From: Planococcus sp. ISL-109
Lineage (GTDB): Bacteria; Bacillota; Bacilli; Bacillales_A; Planococcaceae
NCBI RefSeq assembly: GCF_018613655.1
Contig: NZ_JAGGPW010000003.1
Span: 25,780-89,779, forward strand
DNA length: 64,000 nt
Reading direction: 5' to 3'
The notes under the pieces were generated by a model. That model was not told where the DNA came from. It worked only from the letters and a program-made list of their open reading frames with translations, and did no database searches. The stretch's first letter is position 1. Every line of letters begins with the position of its first letter. Both the position numbers and the translations under genes were made by a program. Below, piece after piece: positions 25,301-34,527 of this stretch.

Positions 25301-26950
25301 TCACCCTCTCAGTTTTTTCTCGCGTTCAATTACTTTCACTATATCATATGCGCCTCTACTTGCATTCGACAACACTGTCAAAACTGTTTCGTCCTCCGGA
25401 TAATAGCCCGAATGAAAACTGACGCCCGGGTCGTACCCCGTCACGTGATACTTGATCGGCTGTTCGTCCTTGCGGTCAATCCATACGCCGTAACCGTATG
25501 CTTTGTCACCGCTTGATGCATGCACGGTCAGCAGGCGGTCCCGCATCGGCTCCGACAATAAAGTCCCATCCAATAGATGGCCCCAGAACTTCGCCATGTC
25601 CCCCGCTGTGGCAAATACGCCGCCATCAGCGCCGCCGCGCACCGGAATCGCATATTGATTGGTACGCCAAGAAGACCCTTCATCGATATAGCCATATGCG
25701 CTATTTCTCGGCAATTGATCCAACCGGAAATAGCCGGATTCTTTCATGTCCGCTTTCGCCAACACTTCTTTTTCCACATAATCGGCAAACTCCTGGCCGC
25801 TTATCTGCTCCACAACGAGCCCGAGCGCAATATAGCCGGCGTTATTGTAGCGGAAACGCGCACCCGGCTCCTCCACTGGTGGGAGGTCGCGGAACAGTGG
25901 CACGAAATCTGCCGGCGTTTGCATCCGGTACATCGGGACGCTTTGCCACAATTGCTCGAAATCTCCCATCGTTTCCTCATCGTAATAATCCGGAATGCCC
26001 GATGTGTGGCTGAGCAATTGGTGGATCGTCGCATCGAAATGCGGGAATGTTTTCGGCAGAAGCTCAGAAAGTGTCGATGAAAGCTCGAGCTTGCCTTGCT
26101 CCACTAACTGCAAAATCGCCACTGCTGTGAAGACCTTGCTGCCCGAAGCGATTCCAAAGCGGCTGTCTACTGCATTCGGCCGTGCGTCTGCACGGTTGGC
26201 GAAGCCTTTTGCCCGCGCCCAGCTTTCCTTACCGCTTAAGTGGGCGACGCCGGAAAACGCCAGCTCATCCATCTGGTCCGAAATCGGGTTCACTGCTTTC
26301 TTTTGCTTCACAAAGCCTTCTTCATCGATTTCAATCATCCGGCCATCCGTCAGCTCGATCGCCAGCGGATACGCCTCACTTTTTAATTTCGAAAAAAACC
26401 ATGTGCGCTTTGGTGGAACGAGGACAATGAAATGCGGATCTTTCCCGAGGAAATTCAACTCTTTCGGATCGATCCCCTTATTGCCGCGGACCGGGATGTC
26501 CATCGCTTCCAGCCGTTCGCCGACTTCTTTGACATGTGGTGTCGAAATGCCCACTTCACTGATGTCGAGCAGGGAATCAATGGTGAAATCATCCATAATG
26601 TCGACATGGCGCCTCGCGATAAACTCCACGATGTTGCCTGCCGGGTCTTGGAAATAAAACGCATCGGAATTGAAATTCGCGTAATAGATTTCATCCATGC
26701 CTTCCTGGCGGTTCAACTCCACCCGTGCACGTGCCCAGAATTTCGCCAGCGTAAACTGATTGCCTGGGATATTGATGGCATAATGATAAAAAGCCGGTTT
26801 GTCTGATTCGCGGAACTCCAAGACGGAATTTCCGATGGCCAGTGCAAAACTTGTTTCATCTTCCTCAACGATCCGGAAGCCAAGCTGGTATTCATAAAAA
26901 CCTTTCAGTTCATTCAAACGGTTTGTATGCAATGTCACTTTCTTGAACAT
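25301..26950 (-). CDS. VOC (glyoxalase) domain fused to beta-lactamase-type serine hydrolase
   Basis: A 549-residue fusion. Residues 1-225 form a VOC double module (LHTNRLNELKGFYEYQLGF, later FQDPAGNIVEF, then VGISTPHVKEV). From about 240 a class C beta-lactamase/penicillin-binding fold follows, with the SxxK nucleophile motif ASGSK, tyrosine motif YNN (in FRYNNAGYIALG) and a third-motif HVTG. These serine enzymes are usually esterases or D-aminopeptidases rather than drug-resistance enzymes. There is no signal peptide, so it is cytoplasmic. The MFKK start at 26950 has GGTGAGG upstream. Both halves are intact and in one frame, so the fusion is real or a lost stop codon. Followed by a 32-residue membrane peptide. 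Confidence 0.8.
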   Translation of the reverse strand: MFKKVTLHTNRLNELKGFYEYQLGFRIVEEDETSFALAIGNSVLEFRESDKPAFYHYAINIPGNQFTLAKFWARARVELNRQEGMDEIYYANFNSDAFYFQDPAGNIVEFIARRHVDIMDDFTIDSLLDISEVGISTPHVKEVGERLEAMDIPVRGNKGIDPKELNFLGKDPHFIVLVPPKRTWFFSKLKSEAYPLAIELTDGRMIEIDEEGFVKQKKAVNPISDQMDELAFSGVAHLSGKESWARAKGFANRADARPNAVDSRFGIASGSKVFTAVAILQLVEQGKLELSSTLSELLPKTFPHFDATIHQLLSHTSGIPDYYDEETMGDFEQLWQSVPMYRMQTPADFVPLFRDLPPVEEPGARFRYNNAGYIALGLVVEQISGQEFADYVEKEVLAKADMKESGYFRLDQLPRNSAYGYIDEGSSWRTNQYAIPVRGGADGGVFATAGDMAKFWGHLLDGTLLSEPMRDRLLTVHASSGDKAYGYGVWIDRKDEQPIKYHVTGYDPGVSFHSGYYPEDETVLTVLSNASRGAYDIVKVIEREKKLRG

Positions 26951-27091
26951 GTCCTCACCTCTCCCTTCAGCATACCGAAAATGAACAGAATTTTCCTCTT
27001 TTTGCATCGCTTGCGTACGAGTTTGCCTAAAAGAAGCTTCGTAAACAAAGAAAAAAGCGAATGCAGTGGATGCATTCGCTTTTGCTATTCA

Positions 27092-27586
27092 TTACTTCCG
27101 CTCGCGGAATCCTTGATCGAGCAGGTAATCTTCCGCATCATCAAATGTGCCGAAGCTTTCTTCCAAGTTCTTGCCCGTATAGACATTCCAGAACGGCTCT
27201 TCAAACACCAGATCCAGCTTTTCTCCATCTTCGTTGATCCAGCGCTTGTCGTAAGGCGGTTCCGCTTCTTGCGACAAATAATCGATCGAGTCGGCGACGA
27301 TACTGCGTAATTGGCCGGCTGAATAGTCGCGTATGTTAACCAATCCGCGATTATCCGTTTCGTAATGCGGCAAATCGCCAACGAATACAAAGCCGTTGCC
27401 GTTCGGGTGGAGATGATAGACGACAATCTTCTTATCGTAGAGGCTTTCTTCAAAATGGAAGTTGACGCGTTTCATCGAGACTTCTTTACGTGTCAGTTCC
27501 GGAAATTTTTCAATCACTTCAAGTTTTTGTTCAAATGTCAGCACTACTGGACATCCCCATTTCTTCTTTTGATTTTCTGTCTCCAT
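27092..27586 (-). CDS. Conserved hypothetical protein
   Basis: Up to 164 residues, acidic, no membrane segments or signal peptide. Notable segments are VNFHFEESLYDKKIVVYHLHP near residues 41-61, GLVNIRDYSAGQLRSIVADSI and the C-terminal FDDAEDYLLDQGF. I recognise it as a Bacillales-type hypothetical but not a named family. The start is uncertain: the ATG at 27586 overlaps a perfect extended -10 box (TG-C-TATAAT), which would put transcription downstream of it. A GTG at 27544 with GGGGA upstream fits better and would give 150 residues. It is monocistronic, following the VOC/beta-lactamase gene on the same strand. Confidence 0.6.
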   Translation of the reverse strand: METENQKKKWGCPVVLTFEQKLEVIEKFPELTRKEVSMKRVNFHFEESLYDKKIVVYHLHPNGNGFVFVGDLPHYETDNRGLVNIRDYSAGQLRSIVADSIDYLSQEAEPPYDKRWINEDGEKLDLVFEEPFWNVYTGKNLEESFGTFDDAEDYLLDQGFRERK

Positions 27587-27639
27587 TATAGCATGCTTCC
27601 CATGCGCTTCCTCGTTTGCGAAATAATAGAAAAAGGGCT

Positions 27640-27835
27640 ACTGCTGTCCATTCCGGCGGACGCTTTCCGCGGGCGGTCCGTGAGCCTCCTCGTCGCTTCG
27701 AAAACCGTGTGCTCCTACATCTGCACAGCAGATGCGTCGCAAATGAATGCGCTCAGCTAAGCTTCACTCATTCATTTCCTGCGGGGTCTCACCTGGACCC
27801 GCTTTCCCTGGAGTCGCCACCTCCATTCCCAGTAG
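27640..27835 (-). repeat. Interspersed Bacillales-type intergenic repeat
   Basis: About 195 bases without a credible gene. On the minus strand it contains GGTGAGACCCCGCAGG, CGACGAGGAGGCTCACGG and CCGCCCGCGGAAAGCGTCC. This block order is one I know as a dispersed intergenic repeat in Bacillus, Sporosarcina and Planococcus genomes. A central near-palindrome (AAATGAATGAGTGAAGC against GCGCATTCATTT) suggests folding. It accounts for the gap between the hypothetical gene and the MMPL terminator. Confidence 0.6.
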
Positions 27836-27900
27836 TAAATTTAAATTACTCAATTGACTGATATACGTCTATTACTTTATCAAATAACTAAAGAAAAACA

Positions 27901-27940
27901 AAAACAGTAAGAGAAAGTCCATGATTTCTCTCACTGTTTT
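27901..27940. terminator. Terminator of the marR-mmpL operon
   Basis: AAAACAGTAAGAGAAA pairs with TTTCTCTCACTGTTTT (one mismatch) around an 8-base loop, with A/T tails. It lies about 30 bases past the MMPL stop. Confidence 0.82.
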
Positions 27941-27969
27941 TCCAAAGGTTTTTGATATAAATCACCAAT

Positions 27970-30591
27970 CTATTTCTTCTTTTTCAATCCAAATGGCCAC
28001 CAAGCGCCGCCGGCAAATGACACCGTAATGGCCGGCACAAGGAGCGGCAAGACGATCAAACCGTATAACAGCAATCCGGTGATGACGATCGTAGCAATCT
28101 GCATCAGGCTCAAAACACCAGACGGCAACATGGCGCCGAATGTTCCGGCAAGCAAAATGGCTGCGGTGATGATGACCGTCCCCATTTTCGCCATCGAACG
28201 GCGCATCGCTTGCGTGAAGTCCGCGGCCGTCAATGCTTCTTCACGGTAGCGATCGAGCAGGAAGATCGAGTAGTCGATGCCGAGCGAGACGAGCATGACG
28301 AAGCCGAAGAATGGCACGGCCCATGTAATGCCATCATAGCCGAGCGCATTGACGAAGATTAATTCCGTAATGGCGATCGAGCTGTAATACGTTAATAGGA
28401 GTGACGCGATCATAAATAGCGGCATAATGAACGAGCGCAAAAGCACCGCTAGGACGACGAACAAACTGACCAGCATGATGCTGACCGTGCGCGTGAAGTC
28501 GCTTGCGGAAATATCGTTCAAATCACTGTTGATGCTCGGAACGCCGCCGTATGCGATTTCCACATCTTCGAGTGGCGTGCCGTTAATGCTTCTCGCGGCT
28601 GCTTCTTTGAGATCCGTGACAATGTTGATCGCTTCAGGTGAATACGGATTTTCTTCGAGCACGACTTCCATCAACATGCCTTCCCCATCCGCAAATGAAA
28701 ATTGATCGAGCAGCTGTTCGAACTCTTCTTCTTCAAGCGTCCCGGGTGGCAGGTAAATGCCGGTTCCGCGTACTGCCTCGCTGTCGCTAATGCCGGTCAG
28801 TGTTTCGGCGATTTCAGTCAAGCCGTCATTGATTTCTGTCAAACCTTCCGCTGAAGCTCCAACTCCTTCAGACAGTGTGACGAGTCCGCTCGCCAGTTCA
28901 TCGTATTGCGTGGCTCCGCTGCCCAGCCCTTCTTCGATTTCTGTGAGTCCGGCGTTCACTTGAGTAAGTGCGCCGATGGTTTGTTCAATATTGCCGGTTT
29001 GCTGAAGGCCGCCTGAGATTTGTGCAAGTTGCCCGTTCACTTGCGCAAGCCCTGCAGCTGCCTCACGCAGCCCGTCGCCTCCTGCCTGTTCACTGATTGC
29101 GGCCAGGTTCGTTTCAATTTCCACGAGGCCCGACTGGACTTCATCGACGCCCACGTTCGCTTCTTCAAGACCTTCTGCAATGAGTCCGAGCTGGTGGTCG
29201 ACGAAAAATTCTTCAATGACCGAACCGGTCGGCCGTGTGATGGCGCGCACCATATCGACGCCTTCAACTTTCTCCATATCCTGCGCCAACGCATCCAAAT
29301 ATGGGATCGTTTCTTCCGCAGTCAGACTTTCTTGCGCTTTGATAACCACTTGCACAGGCATCGTATTGCCTGCACCGAATGCTTCTTCAATTGCATCCAG
29401 CCCCTTAACCGATTCATAATCGGAGCTGATTTCATCTACAGTATTGAATGATAGGTCGTTATTATACGAAAACAGCAACGGCACGGTTATCAATGCAACC
29501 AAGAGCATTGACCACAGCGGGCGGTTGACGGACAATTTCCCGATCCAGACCCATAGTTTGCTGTCTTTATGGGAAGCCGATTTTTTGCTCGGCCAGAACA
29601 ATTTGTCTTTCAATACCGCCATGAAGAATGGCATGACCGTGAACAGCACGACGAGCAGAACGCCGATTCCGACAGCGACGGCAACAGCCGATTTGAAAAT
29701 CGGGAACTCTGCAAAGCCGATTGCCGCAAATGCGATTAAGCCGGAGAAGCCGCTGATGAATAAGGTTTTCCCTGCTGTCCGGTATGTGTTCAAAATCGCT
29801 TCTTGCACTTCTTTTCCTTCAGTTAGTTCTTCTTTATAACGGCTCAATAACAAAATACAATAATCGGTTCCAAGGCCAAACAAAATCGCCACAAGGAAAA
29901 TCTGCGTGTAATTCGATACCGGGAATCCGAACCAATCAATAAAGAACGCAACGAGCGATTGGCTGAGTAAATAGCTGAGGCCGACCGCGACAAGTGGAAT
30001 GATTGGTGTGACGAACGAGCGGAATACCGCGAGCAGCAAGCCGAAAATCAAGATGACCGTAATGATTTCAGTTTTCTTCAAGCCTTCCTGCGCACTCGTA
30101 TTGACGTCCTGATTAATGATCGCTTCACCCGTCAAATACACCGTCAGACCTTCCGGCACAATCGTCTCGCGGATCTCACCTGCTAATGCTTCAACTTCTT
30201 CATCGCTTCCTTCTACAGACACCGGAAGCAGCACTGTCTGCCGGTCTTGTGAAACCAGTTGCTCTTCCAGCTCCGCGCTTTCAAACGGATCTAAAACCGT
30301 CGTCACCGGATCTCCGAGCGCTTCAATTTCTTCCCTCATCCCGGTGATTTGCTGTTGCGCTTCTTCACCTAGCTCCGAATCAAGCTGGATGACGAGGGAA
30401 ATCGTCTGGCCGGAAACGTCCGCCGCTTCCAAAATGGATGACGCCCGCTGCGAATCCACTTCTTCAGACAACTGGAATGATCCAGCTTCTTCCGCCTGTT
30501 CCGTTAAATTCGGTGCCAATAAAAACAAGGCGACCGTCAAGATGACCAGCCCGATTGTAATCGGCCACTTCAATTTTAATATCGTCTGCAT
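27970..30591 (-). CDS. MMPL/RND-family transporter
   Basis: An 873-residue RND-type transporter of the MMPL family with two halves, each with a large extracellular loop and a block of about 5 membrane helices. GLGTDYCILLLSRYKEE (about residues 240-256) and SLGIDYSIFLLDRYREE (about 760-776) are the paired proton-relay motifs. An extracellular insertion of about 470-620 is made of heptad-like repeats rich in GLxxI and LxEI (for example LTEINDGLTEIAETLTGI), predicted to form a long coiled coil. Such proteins export lipids or hydrophobic compounds. It follows a MarR gene by 3 bases, so it is probably a substrate-inducible exporter. Confidence 0.87.
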   Translation of the reverse strand: MQTILKLKWPITIGLVILTVALFLLAPNLTEQAEEAGSFQLSEEVDSQRASSILEAADVSGQTISLVIQLDSELGEEAQQQITGMREEIEALGDPVTTVLDPFESAELEEQLVSQDRQTVLLPVSVEGSDEEVEALAGEIRETIVPEGLTVYLTGEAIINQDVNTSAQEGLKKTEIITVILIFGLLLAVFRSFVTPIIPLVAVGLSYLLSQSLVAFFIDWFGFPVSNYTQIFLVAILFGLGTDYCILLLSRYKEELTEGKEVQEAILNTYRTAGKTLFISGFSGLIAFAAIGFAEFPIFKSAVAVAVGIGVLLVVLFTVMPFFMAVLKDKLFWPSKKSASHKDSKLWVWIGKLSVNRPLWSMLLVALITVPLLFSYNNDLSFNTVDEISSDYESVKGLDAIEEAFGAGNTMPVQVVIKAQESLTAEETIPYLDALAQDMEKVEGVDMVRAITRPTGSVIEEFFVDHQLGLIAEGLEEANVGVDEVQSGLVEIETNLAAISEQAGGDGLREAAAGLAQVNGQLAQISGGLQQTGNIEQTIGALTQVNAGLTEIEEGLGSGATQYDELASGLVTLSEGVGASAEGLTEINDGLTEIAETLTGISDSEAVRGTGIYLPPGTLEEEEFEQLLDQFSFADGEGMLMEVVLEENPYSPEAINIVTDLKEAAARSINGTPLEDVEIAYGGVPSINSDLNDISASDFTRTVSIMLVSLFVVLAVLLRSFIMPLFMIASLLLTYYSSIAITELIFVNALGYDGITWAVPFFGFVMLVSLGIDYSIFLLDRYREEALTAADFTQAMRRSMAKMGTVIITAAILLAGTFGAMLPSGVLSLMQIATIVITGLLLYGLIVLPLLVPAITVSFAGGAWWPFGLKKKK

Positions 30592-30594
30592 GCC

Positions 30595-31038
30595 TTACAC
30601 TCCATCCGTTTTCATGATTGCACTTAGTTTCCTGAAGATTGACAAAAATTGATCGATTTCCTCGTCGTTGACTTGCTCCGACATTAATTTTTCCAGATAC
30701 TCCGCTAAAATTCTATCCGACTCTACGAGCACTTCACACCCAGCATCGGTCAATTCAAGCAACTTCTCCCGCCGATCCGCTGTTTGAACGACTTGGATCA
30801 GTTCTTTTTGCAAAAGCTTTTTCGTGCGGTTCGATACCGCACTTTTATGTACACCCTGTAAAATCGCAAGCCTCGCCGATGTGATCTGCCCTTCCTTGCT
30901 GATGAGTTTCAGCGATTGCATCTGCTCAGGGGAAAACTCCTCCCATATCGGGTTGTCGACGGAACGGATGACCCGCTCCGTGCCATAAAACAACACTTCC
31001 TGAAACAACTCCACTGCCTCTGTAATGCGCGTATCCAT
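30595..31038 (-). CDS. MarR-family regulator of the MMPL operon
   Basis: A 147-residue winged-helix MarR protein. The recognition helix lies in HKSAVSNRTKKLLQKELI (about residues 64-81) and the wing in TADRREKLLELTDAG with the conserved DRR. The N- and C-terminal helices would form the dimer interface. GAGGGGG stands about 11 bases before ATG, longer than usual. It is the first gene of an operon with the MMPL exporter (3-base gap), the normal arrangement of a local repressor. A short inverted repeat in the leader (31056-31072) is a candidate operator. The effector is unknown, probably a hydrophobic toxic compound. Confidence 0.83.
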   Translation of the reverse strand: MDTRITEAVELFQEVLFYGTERVIRSVDNPIWEEFSPEQMQSLKLISKEGQITSARLAILQGVHKSAVSNRTKKLLQKELIQVVQTADRREKLLELTDAGCEVLVESDRILAEYLEKLMSEQVNDEEIDQFLSIFRKLSAIMKTDGV

Positions 31039-31055
31039 AAATGGTTTACCCCCTC

Positions 31056-31072
31056 AACTAATAGTAATAGTT
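31056..31072. promoter_or_regulatory. Candidate MarR operator
   Basis: Inverted repeat with arms AACTA and TAGTT around 7 bases, directly upstream of the marR ribosome site. The arms are short, so support is mainly positional. Confidence 0.4.
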
Positions 31073-31110
31073 TAGGGGCTGAACTTTCTCCCGTCAAGCA
31101 ATTCGCAAAA

Positions 31111-31138
31111 AAGTCCCGCAGCTTGGGCTGCGGGACTT
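31111..31138. terminator. Terminator of the AI-2E gene
   Basis: AAGTCCCGCAGC pairs with GCTGCGGGACTT around TTGG. On the minus strand it is followed by six T's; it starts 3 bases after the stop. Confidence 0.88.
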
Positions 31139-31140
31139 GA

Positions 31141-32220
31141 TCATACTTCTTTTGTTGCAGTAGAACGGATTTCCCGTCTTCTTGCATAGATATTTGTCAC
31201 AATCGTCTTCACTACGGCATAAAACGGAATCGCTAAAATGATTCCCCACAATCCGGCAATATTCCCTGCAGCAAGAAGCAAGGTAATGACCGTTAACGGA
31301 TGGACATCAAGCGCATTGCCCATGACGTTCGGCGTAATGAAGTTGCTTTCGATTTGCTGGGCTATCAGCATGATGATGGCCACATAAACCGCCATGATCG
31401 GATCTTGCACCAAGGCGATGATCATCGCCGGAATGACGGCGATGTACGGCCCGAGAAACGGAATGACGTTCGTCGCCATGCCGATCAACGCCAATAGCAA
31501 GGCGTAATCCAAACCGATGATCAAATAGCCGATCAACAGCATAATCCCTACTAAGAAACTGACAAACAGCTGCCCTTGTATATACGAGCGCAAGGTATGG
31601 TCAATGTCTTTCATCGTTTTGATGATCCACAGTTTCCGCTGCCCGCTGAAGAATCCGGACACAAACGGCACAAACTTGTGATAATCGATCAGTAAATAGA
31701 TTAAGAAAAAAGGAACGAGCACTAGGCTGATAACACCAGAGATAAAGCTCGTCAGGAACGACAGAATCCAGCCGCCGACGTCGCCGATGCTGTCGCCTAT
31801 CTGGCCGCTCATATCATTCAATTGCTCCTCAAAAGAAGCTGGCAAACGCTCCCGCTGGTCGAGTGCGTATTCCGTATACCCTTCGATATCCTCAATAATT
31901 TCAGGTGCATTATCGACGAGCGAATTAACTTGATCAGTAACCATTGGACCGATCATGACAAACAGCAGATAGAAGACGAGAACGATCAGCAGGACTATGA
32001 TTAAAATCCCGGACCATTTCGGAAATTTTCGATTTTCCAAGAAATGCAGCAAGGGGCGCGTCAAGTAAAACAGCACTCCCCCGAGAAGCAATGGAACGAA
32101 AATGGTTCCGGCGATGATGAAGAGCGGATCGAATATCCCCTGTACTTCTATAAATAGACGAATGATGACTAATGTCAGGATAATTCCGACGCCCGCCTGG
32201 AACCATAATTTATTTGTCAA
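31141..32220 (-). CDS. AI-2E family transporter 1
   Basis: A protein of about 359 residues with 8 predicted membrane helices of the AI-2E (TqsA/YdiK/YueF) family. Family hallmarks are the PLLLGGVLFYLTRPL segment near residue 55, the PFLGPYIAVIPAMI motif near 265 and the conserved NFITPNVMGNALDVHPLTV near 305. Some members export autoinducer-2; others are Na+/H+ antiporters, so substrate is open. The longest frame starts at GTG directly on the ribosome site; TTG at 32220, 8 bases after AGGAAG, is better. It is a paralogue of the gene at 52334-53413. Confidence 0.83.
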   Translation of the reverse strand: MTNKLWFQAGVGIILTLVIIRLFIEVQGIFDPLFIIAGTIFVPLLLGGVLFYLTRPLLHFLENRKFPKWSGILIIVLLIVLVFYLLFVMIGPMVTDQVNSLVDNAPEIIEDIEGYTEYALDQRERLPASFEEQLNDMSGQIGDSIGDVGGWILSFLTSFISGVISLVLVPFFLIYLLIDYHKFVPFVSGFFSGQRKLWIIKTMKDIDHTLRSYIQGQLFVSFLVGIMLLIGYLIIGLDYALLLALIGMATNVIPFLGPYIAVIPAMIIALVQDPIMAVYVAIIMLIAQQIESNFITPNVMGNALDVHPLTVITLLLAAGNIAGLWGIILAIPFYAVVKTIVTNIYARRREIRSTATKEV

Positions 32221-32367
32221 TGAGTTCACTTCCTTTCTTTCGTATGTATACCCAATTTATCACGATTATATGGTATTATATGTTTTTATGTAGAGCGAAC
32301 TTTTTCATAAAATGAACGTCTCATGTTGATAGCAAGTGAATGACTAGAATTTGGAGGATTTATACAT

Positions 32368-33198
32368 ATGGAACAATTATGGCTCACGATTAAGTTTTTG
32401 CTGCTTGGCCTGTTTCAAGGGCTTACCGAACCGATTCCGATTTCTTCGAGCGGGCATTTGCTCATCGCCCAATACTTTCTCGGCGTGGAAATAGAAGGCA
32501 GCACGTCAACTTTCGCACTTCTCGTCAATACCGCCTCTTTGGTTGCGGTGCTGATTATTTACCGCGACGACATCAAACGGCTCGTCATTAACGGGTTTAA
32601 GTTTTTCAAAGAAAAAACCCCGGAAACGCGCCGGGATTTCATGTTTGTCGTTTATTTGGTCGTGGCGACCATCCCGGCCGCCATCATCGGCTTGCTGTTT
32701 CAGGATACGATTGACGCGCACCTTTCGACTGTTGTGACCGTCGGATTGACATTAATTGTCACCGGTATCGCCTTATGGCTGATCCGCAATATGCGCGGCC
32801 AGCGAAAAGACGGCAATATGACGATGAAAGATGCCTTGATCATCGGTGGTGCTCAAGCGGTCGCCTTGATCCCAGGCATCAGCCGAAGCGGTGCCACGAT
32901 TGTTGCGGCCATGGCACGCAGCATCAATCAGGAAACGGCGCTGCGCTTTTCCTTCCTGCTGTTCATTCCGATCAGCTTGGGTGGCGCGGTATTGAGCTTT
33001 TCCGATATTCTCAGCGATGATAACTTAGCCACGATGGCCATACCTTATATGATGGCGTTTATCGGCTCGCTCGTTGCTTCGTATTTCTCGTTGAAATGGT
33101 TCATGAACATAATGGCAAAAGGCCAGCTGAAATATTTCGCAATCTACTGCTTTATCGTTGGGCCACTCGTGGTCCTTGCCTGGTTCTTATTGAACTAA
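32368..33198 (+). CDS. uppP: Undecaprenyl-diphosphate phosphatase UppP (BacA family)
   Basis: A 276-residue membrane phosphatase that removes the terminal phosphate from undecaprenyl diphosphate outside the membrane, recycling the lipid carrier for peptidoglycan and teichoic acid. Both active-site motifs are visible: [14 protein letters not shown] (about residues 19-32, variant of EFLPVSSTGHL) and [10 protein letters not shown] (about 170-179). Around 7-8 membrane helices are expected. GGAGG precedes ATG, and an extended -10 box (TG-G-TATTAT near 32271-32279) lies upstream. Monocistronic, with a terminator directly after the stop. The polyprenyl-phosphate flippase PopT lies 1.3 kb away on the other strand. 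Confidence 0.92.
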   Translation: MEQLWLTIKFLLLGLFQGLTEPIPISSSGHLLIAQYFLGVEIEGSTSTFALLVNTASLVAVLIIYRDDIKRLVINGFKFFKEKTPETRRDFMFVVYLVVATIPAAIIGLLFQDTIDAHLSTVVTVGLTLIVTGIALWLIRNMRGQRKDGNMTMKDALIIGGAQAVALIPGISRSGATIVAAMARSINQETALRFSFLLFIPISLGGAVLSFSDILSDDNLATMAIPYMMAFIGSLVASYFSLKWFMNIMAKGQLKYFAIYCFIVGPLVVLAWFLLN

Positions 33199-33200
33199 TG

Positions 33201-33238
33201 AAAATCCCTCTATCGCCTTTGTGCAATAGAGGGATTTT
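33201..33238. terminator. Bidirectional terminator between uppP and the CAP gene
   Basis: AAAATCCCTCTAT pairs with ATAGAGGGATTTT around a 12-base loop, with A/T tails on both sides for the convergent genes. Confidence 0.88.
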
Positions 33239-33245
33239 TTTATCA

Positions 33246-34373
33246 TCAGCGATTAAAAAAGTTCGCTGTGAAATAGGGTTGTTTGTCTGAGTTGAAAGCG
33301 ACACCGACGCCGAGAAAGCCGAAATCGGGTTTGACGATATTTTCACGGTGGCCCATCGAGTTCATCAGTCCTTCATGCGCGAACACCGCACTGTATTGGC
33401 CATATGCCAGGTTTTCACCAGCGACAAAAAAGCTGATATTGTCTTCTTTCATCCGATCAAAAGGCGACTGCCCCTGCTGGTTAGTATGGCTGAAATAACG
33501 CTCATCGGCCATATCCTGGCTATGCTTGCGAGCAGTTCCCATCGTTTCGGCGTCCCATTTCAACAGCGGCAACTGGCGCTGGATTCTGGCGGAGTTAGTC
33601 AATTCAAATAACAGGAATTCGTAGCCTTCCGTTATTTCAACAGCCGGATCTGCATAAATCTCGCCGCGGCTTTCTTCGAGTTCCTTGCCGATGACTTGAA
33701 CAGCCGTCACTGTATCCTCTTCATGGACGTCATAGAAAACGGTCGTATAGGAGTCCGTTGTTTCGAAAAGGTCATATTCGTCCCGGGAATCAAGAATGTA
33801 CTGCACGCGCCCCTTTTGCAAACTTGTGAGCGGCGTACCGAACAAGCCTTGCACTTCCGCTTTCGAAGAATCCATCGAGAAGCCTTCTGTAGAAGAAATG
33901 AGGTCTTGGTTGGTGAACATGCCATTGACATTCCCTTGCTCATCGTAAGACAGCAGCACGTAATTCTGATAATCCTGGTGATAACTATGCCAATCGGTTC
34001 CGTATTCATTTTCCATCAAGCGCAGCGGCAGCCCTAATTTTTGCTGGGCTTCGTCTTTGCTCATTCCGAGCGTGACGTTATGGACCGCTACTAAAGAATC
34101 TGTCTGTGCAAGCTCCGGTTTCGCGACTACTTCCGGCAGCACGGCCGAACTTTCTGTCACGATCGCTTGCAACTGATGGCTAATGCGCGTCGTAAAGTAT
34201 TTGGCTTCATCGAGCGCTTTGGAAACATCCGTGTCGTCTGCAACTTTTCCTACGGCTTCATCGACAGTATCCAAAAAGCTCAGGTCGACATAATTTCCGA
34301 CCGGCTCCTCCCATAAAGGCCGGGCAAAAAACACCAAAACCATTAGAAGCAAGATACTAAACACTTTTCGCAC
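33246..34373 (-). CDS. CAP/SCP-domain protein (YlbC-like)
   Basis: A secreted or membrane-anchored protein of about 375 residues. An N-terminal hydrophobic segment (VFSILLLMVLVFFARPLW) is followed by a CAP-associated domain with repeats LGMSKDEAQQKLGLP and MDSSKAEVQGLFGTP (about 125-250), then a C-terminal CAP domain (about 255-375) with ELTNSARIQ, HSQDMADERYFSHTNQQG, GENLAYG and MGHRENI. The order matches B. subtilis YlbC. Bacterial CAP proteins have no settled activity. GTG at 34373, 6 bases after AGAGG, is preferred to the two start codons that overlap the ribosome site. Confidence 0.82.
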   Translation of the reverse strand: MRKVFSILLLMVLVFFARPLWEEPVGNYVDLSFLDTVDEAVGKVADDTDVSKALDEAKYFTTRISHQLQAIVTESSAVLPEVVAKPELAQTDSLVAVHNVTLGMSKDEAQQKLGLPLRLMENEYGTDWHSYHQDYQNYVLLSYDEQGNVNGMFTNQDLISSTEGFSMDSSKAEVQGLFGTPLTSLQKGRVQYILDSRDEYDLFETTDSYTTVFYDVHEEDTVTAVQVIGKELEESRGEIYADPAVEITEGYEFLLFELTNSARIQRQLPLLKWDAETMGTARKHSQDMADERYFSHTNQQGQSPFDRMKEDNISFFVAGENLAYGQYSAVFAHEGLMNSMGHRENIVKPDFGFLGVGVAFNSDKQPYFTANFFNR

Positions 34374-34527
34374 ACGCATCACCTCTTTCTCTTCGTTTCA
34401 GTGTAATCCCAAAAACGAAATACGAAAAGCAAAAAGCATTTTTTTGATCAACTTTCAAAAATAAATAATAAAAAACGGACAGAAAAAGGAATCCTTTTCA
34501 CTACCCGCTTTCATTTTTTCATCCGAA

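Noticed and set aside
25301..26950. The beta-lactamase domain as an antibiotic-resistance gene.
   Set aside because: It has no signal peptide and fits the serine hydrolase/esterase branch of class C folds, so resistance is not supported.
27586..27600. ATG at 27586 as certain start of the hypothetical gene.
   Set aside because: It overlaps a perfect extended -10 box, so transcription may start after it. The start is left open in the feature.
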